A stretch of 64,000 bases of DNA from Chloroflexota bacterium (GTDB taxonomy: Bacteria > Chloroflexota > Limnocylindria > Limnocylindrales > CSP1-4), in contig JACPOU010000012.1 in assembly GCA_016191345.1 (NCBI GenBank), positions 1 to 64,000 of the forward strand, read 5' to 3'. Shown in pieces: positions 37,654 to 46,202 of the stretch (positions are counted from its first letter, which is position 1; each line of letters opens with the position of its first letter). A program made the translations under genes and the position numbers. The notes beneath the pieces are model-generated. The model made no database searches. It was not told the DNA's origin and was given only the letters and a program-made list of their open reading frames with translations.

Positions 37654-38355
37654 ATGACCGTTGCCGCCGTCATCCTCGCCGCATCCCCCGGGAGCGCCCT
37701 CGCCGACGCGGACGGACTCGCCGCCGTGAGGCGGATCGCGGACGTCGCCTGGAGCGGCGGCGCGACGCCGATCGTGGTGGGGTCCTTCGACCCGGACGGC
37801 GGCGTGGCCGCGGCGCTCGCCGGCGCGCCGGTGACCCTCGCCGCGCCCGCGCCCGTGGAGGGCGGGCCCGTGGCCCAGATCCGGCGGGTCATCGACGTCG
37901 CCCGGGCCGAGATCTCCGGCACGGACGCGGCGCTCGTGTGGCCGGCCCGGATCACGTGGGTCGGACCGGAGACCGTGACGTCGCTCATCGAGGCCCACGG
38001 CCTCGACCCCGATGCGATCCTCCGCCCCGCCTACGACGGCGAGGCCGGCTGGCCGGTCCTCGTTCCGGTGGCCCACGCGGCGGCGCTCGCGACCATCGCC
38101 TCCGACCGCCTGCCCGGCGATGTCATCGACGACCTCGCGGCGACCGGGATCCGGGTCCTGGAGCTCGAGCTGGGCGACCCGGGCACGACCCACGACCGGT
38201 CCACCGCCCTGTCCGACCTGCCGCCGTACGTCGGGCCGTCGGAACCCGCCCGCGGCCACAGCCATGAGTGGGGCGCCGAGGTGGCCGCCACGGCCGACGA
38301 CGGCCCCCTCGAAGGACCGTCGCTCGCGCCGTACCCGCCCGCCGATCCGGGCTGA
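37654..38355 (+). CDS. MobA-like NTP transferase domain protein
   Basis: MTVAAVILAASPGSALADADGLAAVRRIADVAWSGGATPIVVGSF...ALVWPARITWVGPETVTSLIEAHG. Confidence 0.65.
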   Translation: MTVAAVILAASPGSALADADGLAAVRRIADVAWSGGATPIVVGSFDPDGGVAAALAGAPVTLAAPAPVEGGPVAQIRRVIDVARAEISGTDAALVWPARITWVGPETVTSLIEAHGLDPDAILRPAYDGEAGWPVLVPVAHAAALATIASDRLPGDVIDDLAATGIRVLELELGDPGTTHDRSTALSDLPPYVGPSEPARGHSHEWGAEVAATADDGPLEGPSLAPYPPADPG

Positions 38356-38438
38356 CCGTCGCCCTGCGGCAACCATGCGCCGGGCGGCGACCCGGCGCCG
38401 GGCGGCGCCCCGATCGTTCGCGCGTCGGGGACGAAACG

Positions 38439-40313
38439 TCAGGGCTGGGGCTTGCCCGGAACCCCCACGAATCGCAGGCCGAGTTCCGCGTACTGGTTCG
38501 CGTCCGGCTCGGACGGGGCATCGAGCATCGGGTCGCTCCCCGACTGGGTCTTCGGGAACGCCATGACCTCGCGGATGTTCACCTGGTGGCTCAGCAGGGC
38601 CGCCCACCGGTCGATGCCGAGCGCGATCCCGCCGTGGGGCGGCGCGCCGTACTCGAAGGCATCGAGGATGGCTCCGAACATGTTCCGCATCCGGTCGATG
38701 GTGTAGCCCTGCAGGGCGAAACTCCGTTCCAGGAGGTCCCGGCGCCAGATGCGGATCGAGCCGCCACCGAGCTCCCAGCCGTTCAATACGAGGTCGTACT
38801 GGAGGGCACGGGCACGGCCGGCGGGATCGCCGGGGCTGGGCCTCGACGGGTCGCCGGAGAGGGTCTCGAGGAGCGCCTCGTCCTCCGCGACGACGCCGGA
38901 GAACGGGTTGTGCGTCGCGTCCCAGCGGCCGCCCTCGACGTCCCACTGGTACATCGGGAAGCGATGGACCCAGGCATAGGCGAGGACGGCGGGATCGGCG
39001 AGGCGCAGGCTCGTCCCGAGCTCGGCCCGCAGCCGGCCGAGGACGTCGTGGGTAACGCCCGCCGCGTCGGCCAGGATGAGCACGAGGTCGCCGGGGTTGG
39101 CGCCGCTTCGCCGGACGAGCCGGTCCACGAGCGCATCGCCGAGGAACTTCGCGATGGGCGACTTGATCGAGCCGTCGGCGCCCACCGCCAGGTAGGCGAG
39201 ACCCTTCGCCCCGAAGCGCTTCGCGGTCTCGGTCAGCTCATCGATCCGGCTGCGCGGCACGTCGCCCAGGCCCGGCGCGACGATCGCCTTCACGCGGCCC
39301 CCGGTCGCGAGCGCCTCGTCGAACACCCGGAAGCCGGACGCCGGCGCGCCGCCGGGACCGGAGAGCTCCGGCGCGAGGTCCACGAGCTCCATGCCGAACC
39401 GCAGGTCCGGCTTGTCCGAACCGTACCGCTCCATGACGTCGTCGAAGGTGTAGACCGGGAAGGGATCGCTCTGGATCGGGCGGTCCGGCACCACGGCACG
39501 GCTGACCTCGAGGACCATCCGCTCGATGAACGCCATCACCGTCGGCTCGTCGACGAAGCTCATCTCGAGGTCCAGCTGGGTGAACTCCGGCTGGCGGTCG
39601 CCGCGGAGGTCCTCGTCCCGGAAGCAGCGCGCGATCTGGAAGTAGCGGTCCACGCCGGCGACCATGAGGAGCTGCTTCAGCTGCTGCGGGCTCTGCGGCA
39701 GGGCGTAGACGGCGCCGGGCTGGAGGCGCGACGGGACGATGAAGTCGCGGGCGCCCTCGGGCGTGCTCTTGATGAGGTTCGGCGTCTCGACCTCGATGAA
39801 GCCGCTCGCGTGGTGGACCTCGCGGATCGCCTGGACGAGGCGGCTCCGGAGCAGGAGCCGACGCTGCATCGCCTCGCGGCGGATGTCGAGGTAGCGGTAC
39901 CGGAGGCGCAGGGTCTCGTCGATCGAGGCGTCCGGGTCGTTGATGTAGAAGGGCGGCGTCTTCGCCTCGTTGAGGATCACGACGTCGGTCGCCCGGAGCT
40001 CGATGGCGCCGGTCGGCAGCTTCGCGTTCTCCGTCCCCGGAAGCCGCCGCGCGACCGTGCCCGACACCGTCACGACGAACTCCGACCGGGCCCGCGACGC
40101 GATCGCGTGCGCCTCGGGTGCGTCCGTCGCGTCGATCACCACCTGGGTGATGCCGTGGCGGTCGCGGAGGTCGACGAAGATCAACTGGCCATGGTCGCGG
40201 CGGCGATGGACCCAGCCCGAGAGGCGGGCGTTCGCGCCGGCATCGACGTCGCGCAGCGCCCCGCAGGTGTGGGTCCGGTAGGGCGTGGCGAGATGGGTGG
40301 TCGAGTCGGTCAT
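38439..40313 (-). CDS. aspS: Aspartyl-tRNA synthetase
   Basis: RTHTCGALRDVDAGANARLSGWVHRRRDHGQLIFVDLRDRHGITQVV; FIEVETPNLIKSTPEGARDFIVPSR; QSPQQLKQLLM; GIALGIDRWAALL. Confidence 0.97.
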   Translation of the reverse strand: MTDSTTHLATPYRTHTCGALRDVDAGANARLSGWVHRRRDHGQLIFVDLRDRHGITQVVIDATDAPEAHAIASRARSEFVVTVSGTVARRLPGTENAKLPTGAIELRATDVVILNEAKTPPFYINDPDASIDETLRLRYRYLDIRREAMQRRLLLRSRLVQAIREVHHASGFIEVETPNLIKSTPEGARDFIVPSRLQPGAVYALPQSPQQLKQLLMVAGVDRYFQIARCFRDEDLRGDRQPEFTQLDLEMSFVDEPTVMAFIERMVLEVSRAVVPDRPIQSDPFPVYTFDDVMERYGSDKPDLRFGMELVDLAPELSGPGGAPASGFRVFDEALATGGRVKAIVAPGLGDVPRSRIDELTETAKRFGAKGLAYLAVGADGSIKSPIAKFLGDALVDRLVRRSGANPGDLVLILADAAGVTHDVLGRLRAELGTSLRLADPAVLAYAWVHRFPMYQWDVEGGRWDATHNPFSGVVAEDEALLETLSGDPSRPSPGDPAGRARALQYDLVLNGWELGGGSIRIWRRDLLERSFALQGYTIDRMRNMFGAILDAFEYGAPPHGGIALGIDRWAALLSHQVNIREVMAFPKTQSGSDPMLDAPSEPDANQYAELGLRFVGVPGKPQP

Positions 40314-40466
40314 GGCGCTGGGTATCGTAGCCGCCGGGCGCCGATGCGGCGGGGATCGCCAGGTTCCCGGGCCGCGGATCACGCTGGTCGGGGATCACCC
40401 GCCGTTGCGGCGGGGGTTCGCGCTGCCTCGCCGTCCTCGCGTCGGCGGGGCGTCCGTCGCAGGCCC

Positions 40467-40691
40467 GTCGTATTCCTGATTCCGGCCGGTGCTCGCGGCT
40501 TTCGGAACGTCACGCCTGTCGCCGTCATACGAACACGGCACGCTCGGAGCCTGCCGACCGCGGCCGGCTCGCCCGTTGAGGGCCTTGGCGGCGTACCTCG
40601 CCAGTCGGGCCCGCCGGATCCCGCCTCGTATGACGTCGACGGGCATCGCGGGCAAGATGCTCCCCGAAGTCCCCGGATTCGGGAATACGAC
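40467..40691. repeat. Imperfect inverted repeat (~66-bp arms, conserved at both ends of each arm)
   Basis: 40467-40485 vs reverse complement of 40673-40691: 17/19; 40515-40532 vs reverse complement of 40626-40643: about 16/18; identical 29-bp internal spacing in both arms. Confidence 0.6.
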
Positions 40692-40708
40692 CGCTGGCAA
40701 CCGGGCAC

Positions 40709-40798
40709 CCGGCCGCCGCCAACCGGCCGCCGCCAACCGGCCGCCGCCAACCGGCCGCCGCCAACCGGCCGGCGCCGTCCCGAACCGGCCGCCGCCAA
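40709..40798. repeat. 14-bp tandem repeat ccggccgccgccaa: 4 contiguous copies, a 20-bp variant, then a 5th copy
   Basis: Exact copies at 40709, 40723, 40737, 40751 and 40785. Confidence 0.95.
40764..40791. repeat. 28-bp direct repeat, copy A (flanks hisS)
   Basis: accggccggcgccgtcccgaaccggccg, identical to 42127-42154. Confidence 0.9.
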
Positions 40799-40817
40799 CC
40801 GTCCCCCAGCGCGAGCC

Positions 40818-42113
40818 CTATCCTCCCTCGCCGTGGTGGTGCTGCTTCACCGCACGGCCAAGTTCACGAGTCAGGTCGGACAGCGGAACGAGCCGCTGCG
40901 TTCCCGCCTTGAGGTCGCGGAGGCCGACCTGGCCTTCCTGAAGCTCGTCGCCGACGATGACGGCGAAGTGGGCGCCGTCGCGGTCGGCGGCCTCGAGCTG
41001 GCGGCCAAGCCTTCGGCGGCCGAGGTCCGCCCGCGTCCGGAGGCCCGCCGCCCGCAGCCCCGTCGCGATCCGGAGCCGCTCGACCGACGCCCCCGGATCA
41101 GTGAAGACCACGACGGCATCGAGCGGAACCCCGTCCTCGGGCGCCGGCGACTGCTCCCCGAGCACGAGGGCCACCCGGTCGAGGCCCAGCCCGAACCCGA
41201 TGCCCGGCGTCGGCTTGCCGCCGAGCAGCTCCACGAGCCCGTCGTAGCGGCCACCGCCGCCCAGTGCCTGCTGCTGGCCCTCGCGGCCGGCCACGTAGTA
41301 CTCGAAGGCTGTCCGGGTGTAGTAGTCGAGGCCGCGGACCAGGCCGGGCGAGACGCGGTACGGGACGCCGATGGCATCGAGGTGGGCGCGCACGGCGCCG
41401 AAGTGCGCCTCGCACGTCGCGCACAGGTGGTCGGTGATCCGGGGCGCATCCGCATTGATCACCGCCATCGAAGGGTGCTTCGAGTCGAGGAGGCGGAGCG
41501 CATTCCGCTCGAGGCGATCTGCCTCGGCCGGAGGCAGCGCGGCGAGATGGCCGCGGTAGTACGCGACGAGTGCCTCCAGGTACGCCGGCCGGCAGGCCTT
41601 GTCCCCGATGGAATTGACGAGGACCTCGACCTCGGTGACCCCGACCTCCGAGTAGAACCGGTGCCCGAGCTCGATGATCTCCGCATCGATCGCGGGGCCG
41701 GGATCGCCGATCGCCTCGACGTCGAACTGCCAGAACTGACGGTATCGACCGGCCTGGGGCCGGTCGTAGCGGAACATCGGCCCGATCATGGCCAGCCGCA
41801 CGGGTTGCGGCCACGTCTGCATCCCATGCTGGACATACGCTCGAACGATCCCGGCCGTCGGCTCCGGGCGGAGGGCCCACGCCTCCGCCTCCTCGGTCCG
41901 CCGCGCAATCCGGAAGAGCTCCTTCTCGACGACGTCGGTGACCTCGCCGATCCCCCGCTCGAAGACCGCGCTCTGCTCGAAGATGGGCGTCTCGATGGGC
42001 CGGTAGCCGTAGCGATCCGCCAGGTCGCGCGCGACCCGCCCAAAGCGCACGAATCGGGCGGCCTCGTTCGGCAGCAGGTCGCGCGTACCTCGGGGGGCGC
42101 GGAAAGACGGCAT
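40818..42113 (-). CDS. hisS: Histidyl-tRNA synthetase
   Basis: FRAPRGTRDLLPNEAARFVRFGRVARDLADRYGYRPIETPIFEQSAVFERGIGEVTDVVEKE; GLVRGLDYYTRTAFEY; GGGRYDGLVELLGG. Confidence 0.97.
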   Translation of the reverse strand: MPSFRAPRGTRDLLPNEAARFVRFGRVARDLADRYGYRPIETPIFEQSAVFERGIGEVTDVVEKELFRIARRTEEAEAWALRPEPTAGIVRAYVQHGMQTWPQPVRLAMIGPMFRYDRPQAGRYRQFWQFDVEAIGDPGPAIDAEIIELGHRFYSEVGVTEVEVLVNSIGDKACRPAYLEALVAYYRGHLAALPPAEADRLERNALRLLDSKHPSMAVINADAPRITDHLCATCEAHFGAVRAHLDAIGVPYRVSPGLVRGLDYYTRTAFEYYVAGREGQQQALGGGGRYDGLVELLGGKPTPGIGFGLGLDRVALVLGEQSPAPEDGVPLDAVVVFTDPGASVERLRIATGLRAAGLRTRADLGRRRLGRQLEAADRDGAHFAVIVGDELQEGQVGLRDLKAGTQRLVPLSDLTRELGRAVKQHHHGEGG

Positions 42114-42126
42114 TGCCAGTGAGTCT

Positions 42127-42154
42127 ACCGGCCGGCGCCGTCCCGAACCGGCCG
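42127..42154. repeat. 28-bp direct repeat, copy B (flanks hisS)
   Basis: Identical to 40764-40791; adjoins cgggtgatccccgacc (42153-42168), the exact reverse complement of 40386-40401. Confidence 0.9.
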
Positions 42155-42240
42155 GGTGATCCCCGACCGGAGGACGTTCTGTCAGCGCTCCACGGTGGGT
42201 CTGCTCGGGTGGCGACCCCGCCCTCTGCCTCGCGCCCGCG

Positions 42241-42615
42241 TCAGGCGGCGAGGACCGGGACCCCGTAGTCCCGCATCCGGCGGTCGCTCGTCGCGATCGT
42301 CAGGCCCTCAGCGATCGCCTGCGCGACGATGACCCGATCGAACGGGTCCTCGTGGAGTCGAGGCAAGGAACCCGCGAGCCAGCCGTGCTCGGGGGTCACG
42401 GACAGGGCCTCGAATCCCGCCTGGGCGACGCGATCCATGAGGTCGTCAGGGACGGAGAGCCTGCCCTTCGCGCGCTTGATCGCGATCTCCCAGACCGATG
42501 CGGCCGAGACATGCACGAGGTCCGCGGCCAGGATCGCCTCTCGGACGTGGGCCCCGAGGCGAATATCGTCGGCCATGGCCCAGATCAGGACCTGGCTGTC
42601 AAGCAGCAGCCTCAT
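42241..42615 (-). CDS. PIN-domain toxin, type II toxin-antitoxin (VapC-like)
   Basis: MRLLLDSQVLIWAMADD; VSAASVWEIAIKRAKGRL; EDPFDRVIVAQAIAEGLTIATSDRRMRDYGV. Confidence 0.9.
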   Translation of the reverse strand: MRLLLDSQVLIWAMADDIRLGAHVREAILAADLVHVSAASVWEIAIKRAKGRLSVPDDLMDRVAQAGFEALSVTPEHGWLAGSLPRLHEDPFDRVIVAQAIAEGLTIATSDRRMRDYGVPVLAA

Positions 42616-42872
42616 CGGAGCGGATCGTTGGGATCTTCGCGATAGAAGTCGGCCGCAATCTCCTCGTTGTCGGCGTCGAAGTCGCCGTGGACGACGATCT
42701 GACTCTTGAGCAGGCCGAGGATCCGCTTGCGCCGCTCGGGTGTGTACGGGACCAGCTTTGCGACAGGCTTGCCCGCCCGCCCGATGACGATCTCCTCCCC
42801 GGCCTCCGCCCGTTCGATGAGCCGCGACAGGTTGGTCTTGGCGGCGTGGACGTTGACGACCTCGATTGACAT
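42612..42872 (-). CDS. Phd/YefM-family antitoxin
   Basis: VNVHAAKTNLSRLIERAEAGEEIVIGRAGKPVAKLVPY; ATGA-type overlap with the toxin. Confidence 0.9.
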   Translation of the reverse strand: MSIEVVNVHAAKTNLSRLIERAEAGEEIVIGRAGKPVAKLVPYTPERRKRILGLLKSQIVVHGDFDADNEEIAADFYREDPNDPLR

Positions 42873-42878
42873 GGACTA

Positions 42879-42906
42879 ACTGTAGCTAAGTATGCCGCCG
42901 TGTCAA
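42879..42906 (-). promoter_or_regulatory. Putative sigma70-type promoter of the toxin-antitoxin operon (TTGACA-N16-TACAGT), leaderless
   Basis: Minus strand: ggcaTTGACAcggcggcatacttagcTACAGTtagtccATG; expected start site falls at or near the antitoxin ATG. Confidence 0.5.
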
Positions 42907-43059
42907 TGCCGCCGTCCCCCCAATCACGGTTTGGACCAACGACAACTTCCGAACATCGAGTCGGTTCCCTCTCCCGACCTGCGGCACCAGAGACACCTAC
43001 TATCAGTCGAACAACGCCTGTGGCGATGCCGACGGCCGCATCGGCGGCAGCGTTAACAC

Positions 43060-43833
43060 GTGGGTCACCAGCGGCTGCGCGTTCCTGCTCTCGTATACGG
43101 CGTTTGCCAGCCCGGGAGGATAGCTGAGATCGTGGACCGCGTCCTGGGCCTCCTTCCGTGGGTTCTCGCCTTCGTCGCGGTCGTCGCCTTTCCGCTCCTC
43201 CTCGGGCCCGTCGGCTTCGCCTACAGCCTCCTCTGGTCGACTGCGCTTGTCCTTGTCCGGAGGATCGCGGGAGATGATCGCGAGCGGCGCCTCGCTAGCG
43301 ACGCGTTGGCCGCGGTCGGGTGCTTCCTCGGGGCATACCTGGGAGGCTGGTACCTGCTTCCCTCTGTTGCCGCATTCGCGATACTCGATCTCAGGGGCCC
43401 ACGCGTCCTGAAAGCGCCGAGCAGCAGGGACCTGGCGTTCACGACGGGCATCGGCTCGGCCGTTGCCGGAATACTGGCCGCTTCCCTCCTCGTTCTTGGG
43501 AGGCTGTACGCGACCGCGACATCGATCGCGGGCCAGGACGGGGCGCGGGACACCATTGCGAGCAACGAGACGTTCCTTGAGGTAACTGGTGCGGCCGGCT
43601 TCGCGGTCGTTGCGGTTCTTGTCTCCTGCTCTGTCGCCATGCTCTTCGGCACCGCGGCTCACCGAGCACGCCGCGGGATCGCGCGGCCTCTCTTCGTGCT
43701 GGGTGCTCTCGGGTTCTCGCTCGTCGCGGTCCCCGGGGCTCTGAGCGTCGGGCTCTACGTCGCCCCCGCCGCCTTCCTCGCGTGGGTCGCAACGGTCGCG
43801 TCCTGGCGACCCGTCCGAGGACCCAGCGCCTGA
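43060..43833 (+). CDS. Multi-pass membrane protein of unknown function
   Basis: VLGLLPWVLAFVAVVAFPLLLGPVGFAYSLLWSTALVLVRR... several TM segments; start may be GTG at 43132. Confidence 0.65.
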   Translation: MGHQRLRVPALVYGVCQPGRIAEIVDRVLGLLPWVLAFVAVVAFPLLLGPVGFAYSLLWSTALVLVRRIAGDDRERRLASDALAAVGCFLGAYLGGWYLLPSVAAFAILDLRGPRVLKAPSSRDLAFTTGIGSAVAGILAASLLVLGRLYATATSIAGQDGARDTIASNETFLEVTGAAGFAVVAVLVSCSVAMLFGTAAHRARRGIARPLFVLGALGFSLVAVPGALSVGLYVAPAAFLAWVATVASWRPVRGPSA

Positions 43834-43889
43834 GCACCACGGACGTCGTCTCGGGTGCGCGTGCCTCGCTCGCGCGACGGCAGGGAGGC

Positions 43890-46151
43890 TCAGCCGAGGT
43901 CGCGCGACACGCTGATGACGTCCTTGAGACCCTCGATCCGGCCGAGGACACGGGCGAGCTGGCTCACCGACGCGACCTGGAGGGTGGCCCGGACGATCGC
44001 AACGTGGTCGGGTCCCACGGCCACGCTCGCCGACAGGATGTTGACCTTCGCCTCGGCCACGACCTGGGTGATGTCGCTGAGCAGGCCGGTCCGGTCGTAC
44101 GCCTCGACCCGGATCGCGATCGGGTAGGTCTGGGCGGGCGCGGCCTCCCACTCGACCTCGATCAGCCGCGTCACCTCGCGCTCGTTGATGACCGTCGGAC
44201 AGCTCCGGAGGTGCACGGTGACGCCCTTGCCGCGGGTGATGAAGCCCTGGATCGGGTCGCCCGGGATCGGATGGCAGCAGCGGGCGAAGCGGACGAGGAG
44301 GTCCCCCACCCCCTTGACCCGGACGCCGCCGGCCTTGGCGGGCTGGATCGGCGGCGCGGTGGTCGGCAGGGCCAGCTGCGCGTCGTCGACGACGCCGAGG
44401 CGCATGACGACCGACTGCGCCGAGACCGCGCCGTAGCCGACCGCGGCGAGGAAGTCGTCGAGGGTGTCGAAGTTCAGCTGCCGGGCGACCTCCATGACCC
44501 GCTCCTGGCCGAGCGTGGAGATCGAGGTCCGGGCAAGGCGGCGGAGCTCGCGATCCAGCGACTCGCGCCCGTGGACGATGTTCTCGTCCCGTTCCTGGCG
44601 CTTGAACCATTGCCGGATCTTCTCCCGGGCATGGCTCGTCCGGACGAGGTTCAGCCAGTCGCGCGAGGGGCCGTGCTCCGCCTTCGTGGTCACGATCTCG
44701 ACGATGTCGCCGTTCTTCAGCCGGTAGTCGAGCGGGACAAGACGGTTGTTCACCTTTGCCCCGATCGTCCGGTGGCCGACGTCGGTGTGGATCCGGTACG
44801 CGAAGTCGAGCGGCGTCGCCTGCGACGGCAGGTCCTTGATCTCGCCCTTCGGGGTGAAGACGAAAACCTGGTCCTGGAAGATGTCGAGCTTGATGCCCTC
44901 GACGAACTCGGTCGCGTCGCTGACGTCGCGCTGCCAGTCCATGAGCTGGCGCAGCCAGGCGAGCTTGGCGTCGTAGTCGCGATCCGACTTCGTGCCCTCC
45001 TTGTAGCGCCAGTGAGCCGCGATGCCGACCTCGGAGACGGCATGCATGGCCTGGGTCCGGATCTGGATCTCGAGGGGCTTGCCGTCGAGGGCGATGACCG
45101 CGGTGTGGAGCGACTGGTAGAGGTTGTTCTTGGGGACGGCGATGTAGTCGTCGAACTGGCCGGGGATCGGGCGCCACAGCGAGTGGACGATTCCGAGCGC
45201 GGCGTAGCAGTCGCGGAGGTCCTCGACGAGGATGCGGATGGCGTAGACGTCGTAGATCTCGCCGAACTCCGCGCTCTTTCGCTGCATCTTCTTCCAGATG
45301 CTGTAGAGGTGCTTCGGGCGGCCCTGGAGGTCGGCCTTGATGCCCGCCTCCTCGAGGCGCGGCTCCAGCTCGGCGATGGCGCGCTCGATGTACGTCTCGC
45401 GGCCCTTCCGCCGCGTGTCGAGGAGCTTCGCGAGCTCGCGGAACCGCCCCGGCTCCAGGACCTTGAAGGCGAGGTCCTCCAGCTCCCACTTGACCTGCCA
45501 GATCCCGAGCCGCTCCGCGAGCGGGGCATAGATCTCCAGCGTCTGGCGGGCGATGCGGACCTGCTTCTCGAGGGGCAGCGCCTGGAGCGTCCGCATGTTG
45601 TGGAGCCGGTCGGCCAGCTTGATGAGGACGACCCGGATGTCCTGGGCCATCGCCAGGAACATCTTCCGGATGTTCTCGGCCTGCTGCTGCTCGTGGGTCA
45701 GGGTGCTGAACCGGCCGAGCTTGGTGACTCCGTCGACGAGCTGGGTGACCTCCTGGCCGAAGCGCTCCTCGATGTCGGACAGCGCGAGCTCCGTGTCCTC
45801 CGGGACGTCGTGGAGGACGGCGGCCTGGATCGCCACCGGGTCGATCCCGAGCTCGGCGAGGATCTCCGCCGCGGCGATCGGATGGGTGACGTACGGCTCG
45901 CCCGAGGCGCGGCGCGGGTCGCCGTGGGCCTCGATCGCGGTCGCGACCGCGCGCTCCACGTCGGCGAGGTCCGCGTGCGGGTAGTGCACGCGGATCGCGC
46001 TGAGGAGGCGGGCCGTGAGCGTCTCGACCGAGGGAACGTCGGATGTCGGCCGGGCCCTCGAGAGCGCGGTGCCGCCGGCCCGCCGGGCCCGTGACGGTGG
46101 CACGGGCGTCCGGGTGGCGGCGGCATCGGCACGAGTCCGGGGAGCGACCAT
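43890..46151 (-). CDS. relA: Bifunctional (p)ppGpp synthetase/hydrolase (RelA/SpoT)
   Basis: HD: PIAAAEILAELGIDPVAIQAAVLHDVPEDTE; synthetase YDVYAIRILVEDLRDCYAALGIVHSLWRPIPGQFDDYIAVPKNNLYQSLHT; TGS and ACT domains. Confidence 0.97.
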   Translation of the reverse strand: MVAPRTRADAAATRTPVPPSRARRAGGTALSRARPTSDVPSVETLTARLLSAIRVHYPHADLADVERAVATAIEAHGDPRRASGEPYVTHPIAAAEILAELGIDPVAIQAAVLHDVPEDTELALSDIEERFGQEVTQLVDGVTKLGRFSTLTHEQQQAENIRKMFLAMAQDIRVVLIKLADRLHNMRTLQALPLEKQVRIARQTLEIYAPLAERLGIWQVKWELEDLAFKVLEPGRFRELAKLLDTRRKGRETYIERAIAELEPRLEEAGIKADLQGRPKHLYSIWKKMQRKSAEFGEIYDVYAIRILVEDLRDCYAALGIVHSLWRPIPGQFDDYIAVPKNNLYQSLHTAVIALDGKPLEIQIRTQAMHAVSEVGIAAHWRYKEGTKSDRDYDAKLAWLRQLMDWQRDVSDATEFVEGIKLDIFQDQVFVFTPKGEIKDLPSQATPLDFAYRIHTDVGHRTIGAKVNNRLVPLDYRLKNGDIVEIVTTKAEHGPSRDWLNLVRTSHAREKIRQWFKRQERDENIVHGRESLDRELRRLARTSISTLGQERVMEVARQLNFDTLDDFLAAVGYGAVSAQSVVMRLGVVDDAQLALPTTAPPIQPAKAGGVRVKGVGDLLVRFARCCHPIPGDPIQGFITRGKGVTVHLRSCPTVINEREVTRLIEVEWEAAPAQTYPIAIRVEAYDRTGLLSDITQVVAEAKVNILSASVAVGPDHVAIVRATLQVASVSQLARVLGRIEGLKDVISVSRDLG

Positions 46152-46202
46152 CGTGCGGGGAAGTCTAGCAGCGGCCCCCTGCGTGCCCGATGCCTCGCGT
46201 GC

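Noticed and set aside
40467-40798. CRISPR array in the aspS-hisS gap
   Set aside because: The 14-bp units are contiguous without spacers and no cas genes are present.
38268-42122. 1284-aa plus-strand ORF
   Set aside because: Runs antisense through aspS and hisS; composition and overlap mark it as a shadow ORF.
42114-42240. T-box or other tRNA-responsive leader upstream of hisS
   Set aside because: No T-box core sequence or antiterminator seen in the short leader; the region is dominated by the repeat.
43003-45489. 828-aa minus-strand ORF overlapping relA/spoT
   Set aside because: Out-of-frame with the clear RelA/SpoT reading frame; Arg/Pro-rich spurious translation.
43782-46094. 770-aa plus-strand ORF
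   Set aside because: Antisense shadow of relA/spoT.
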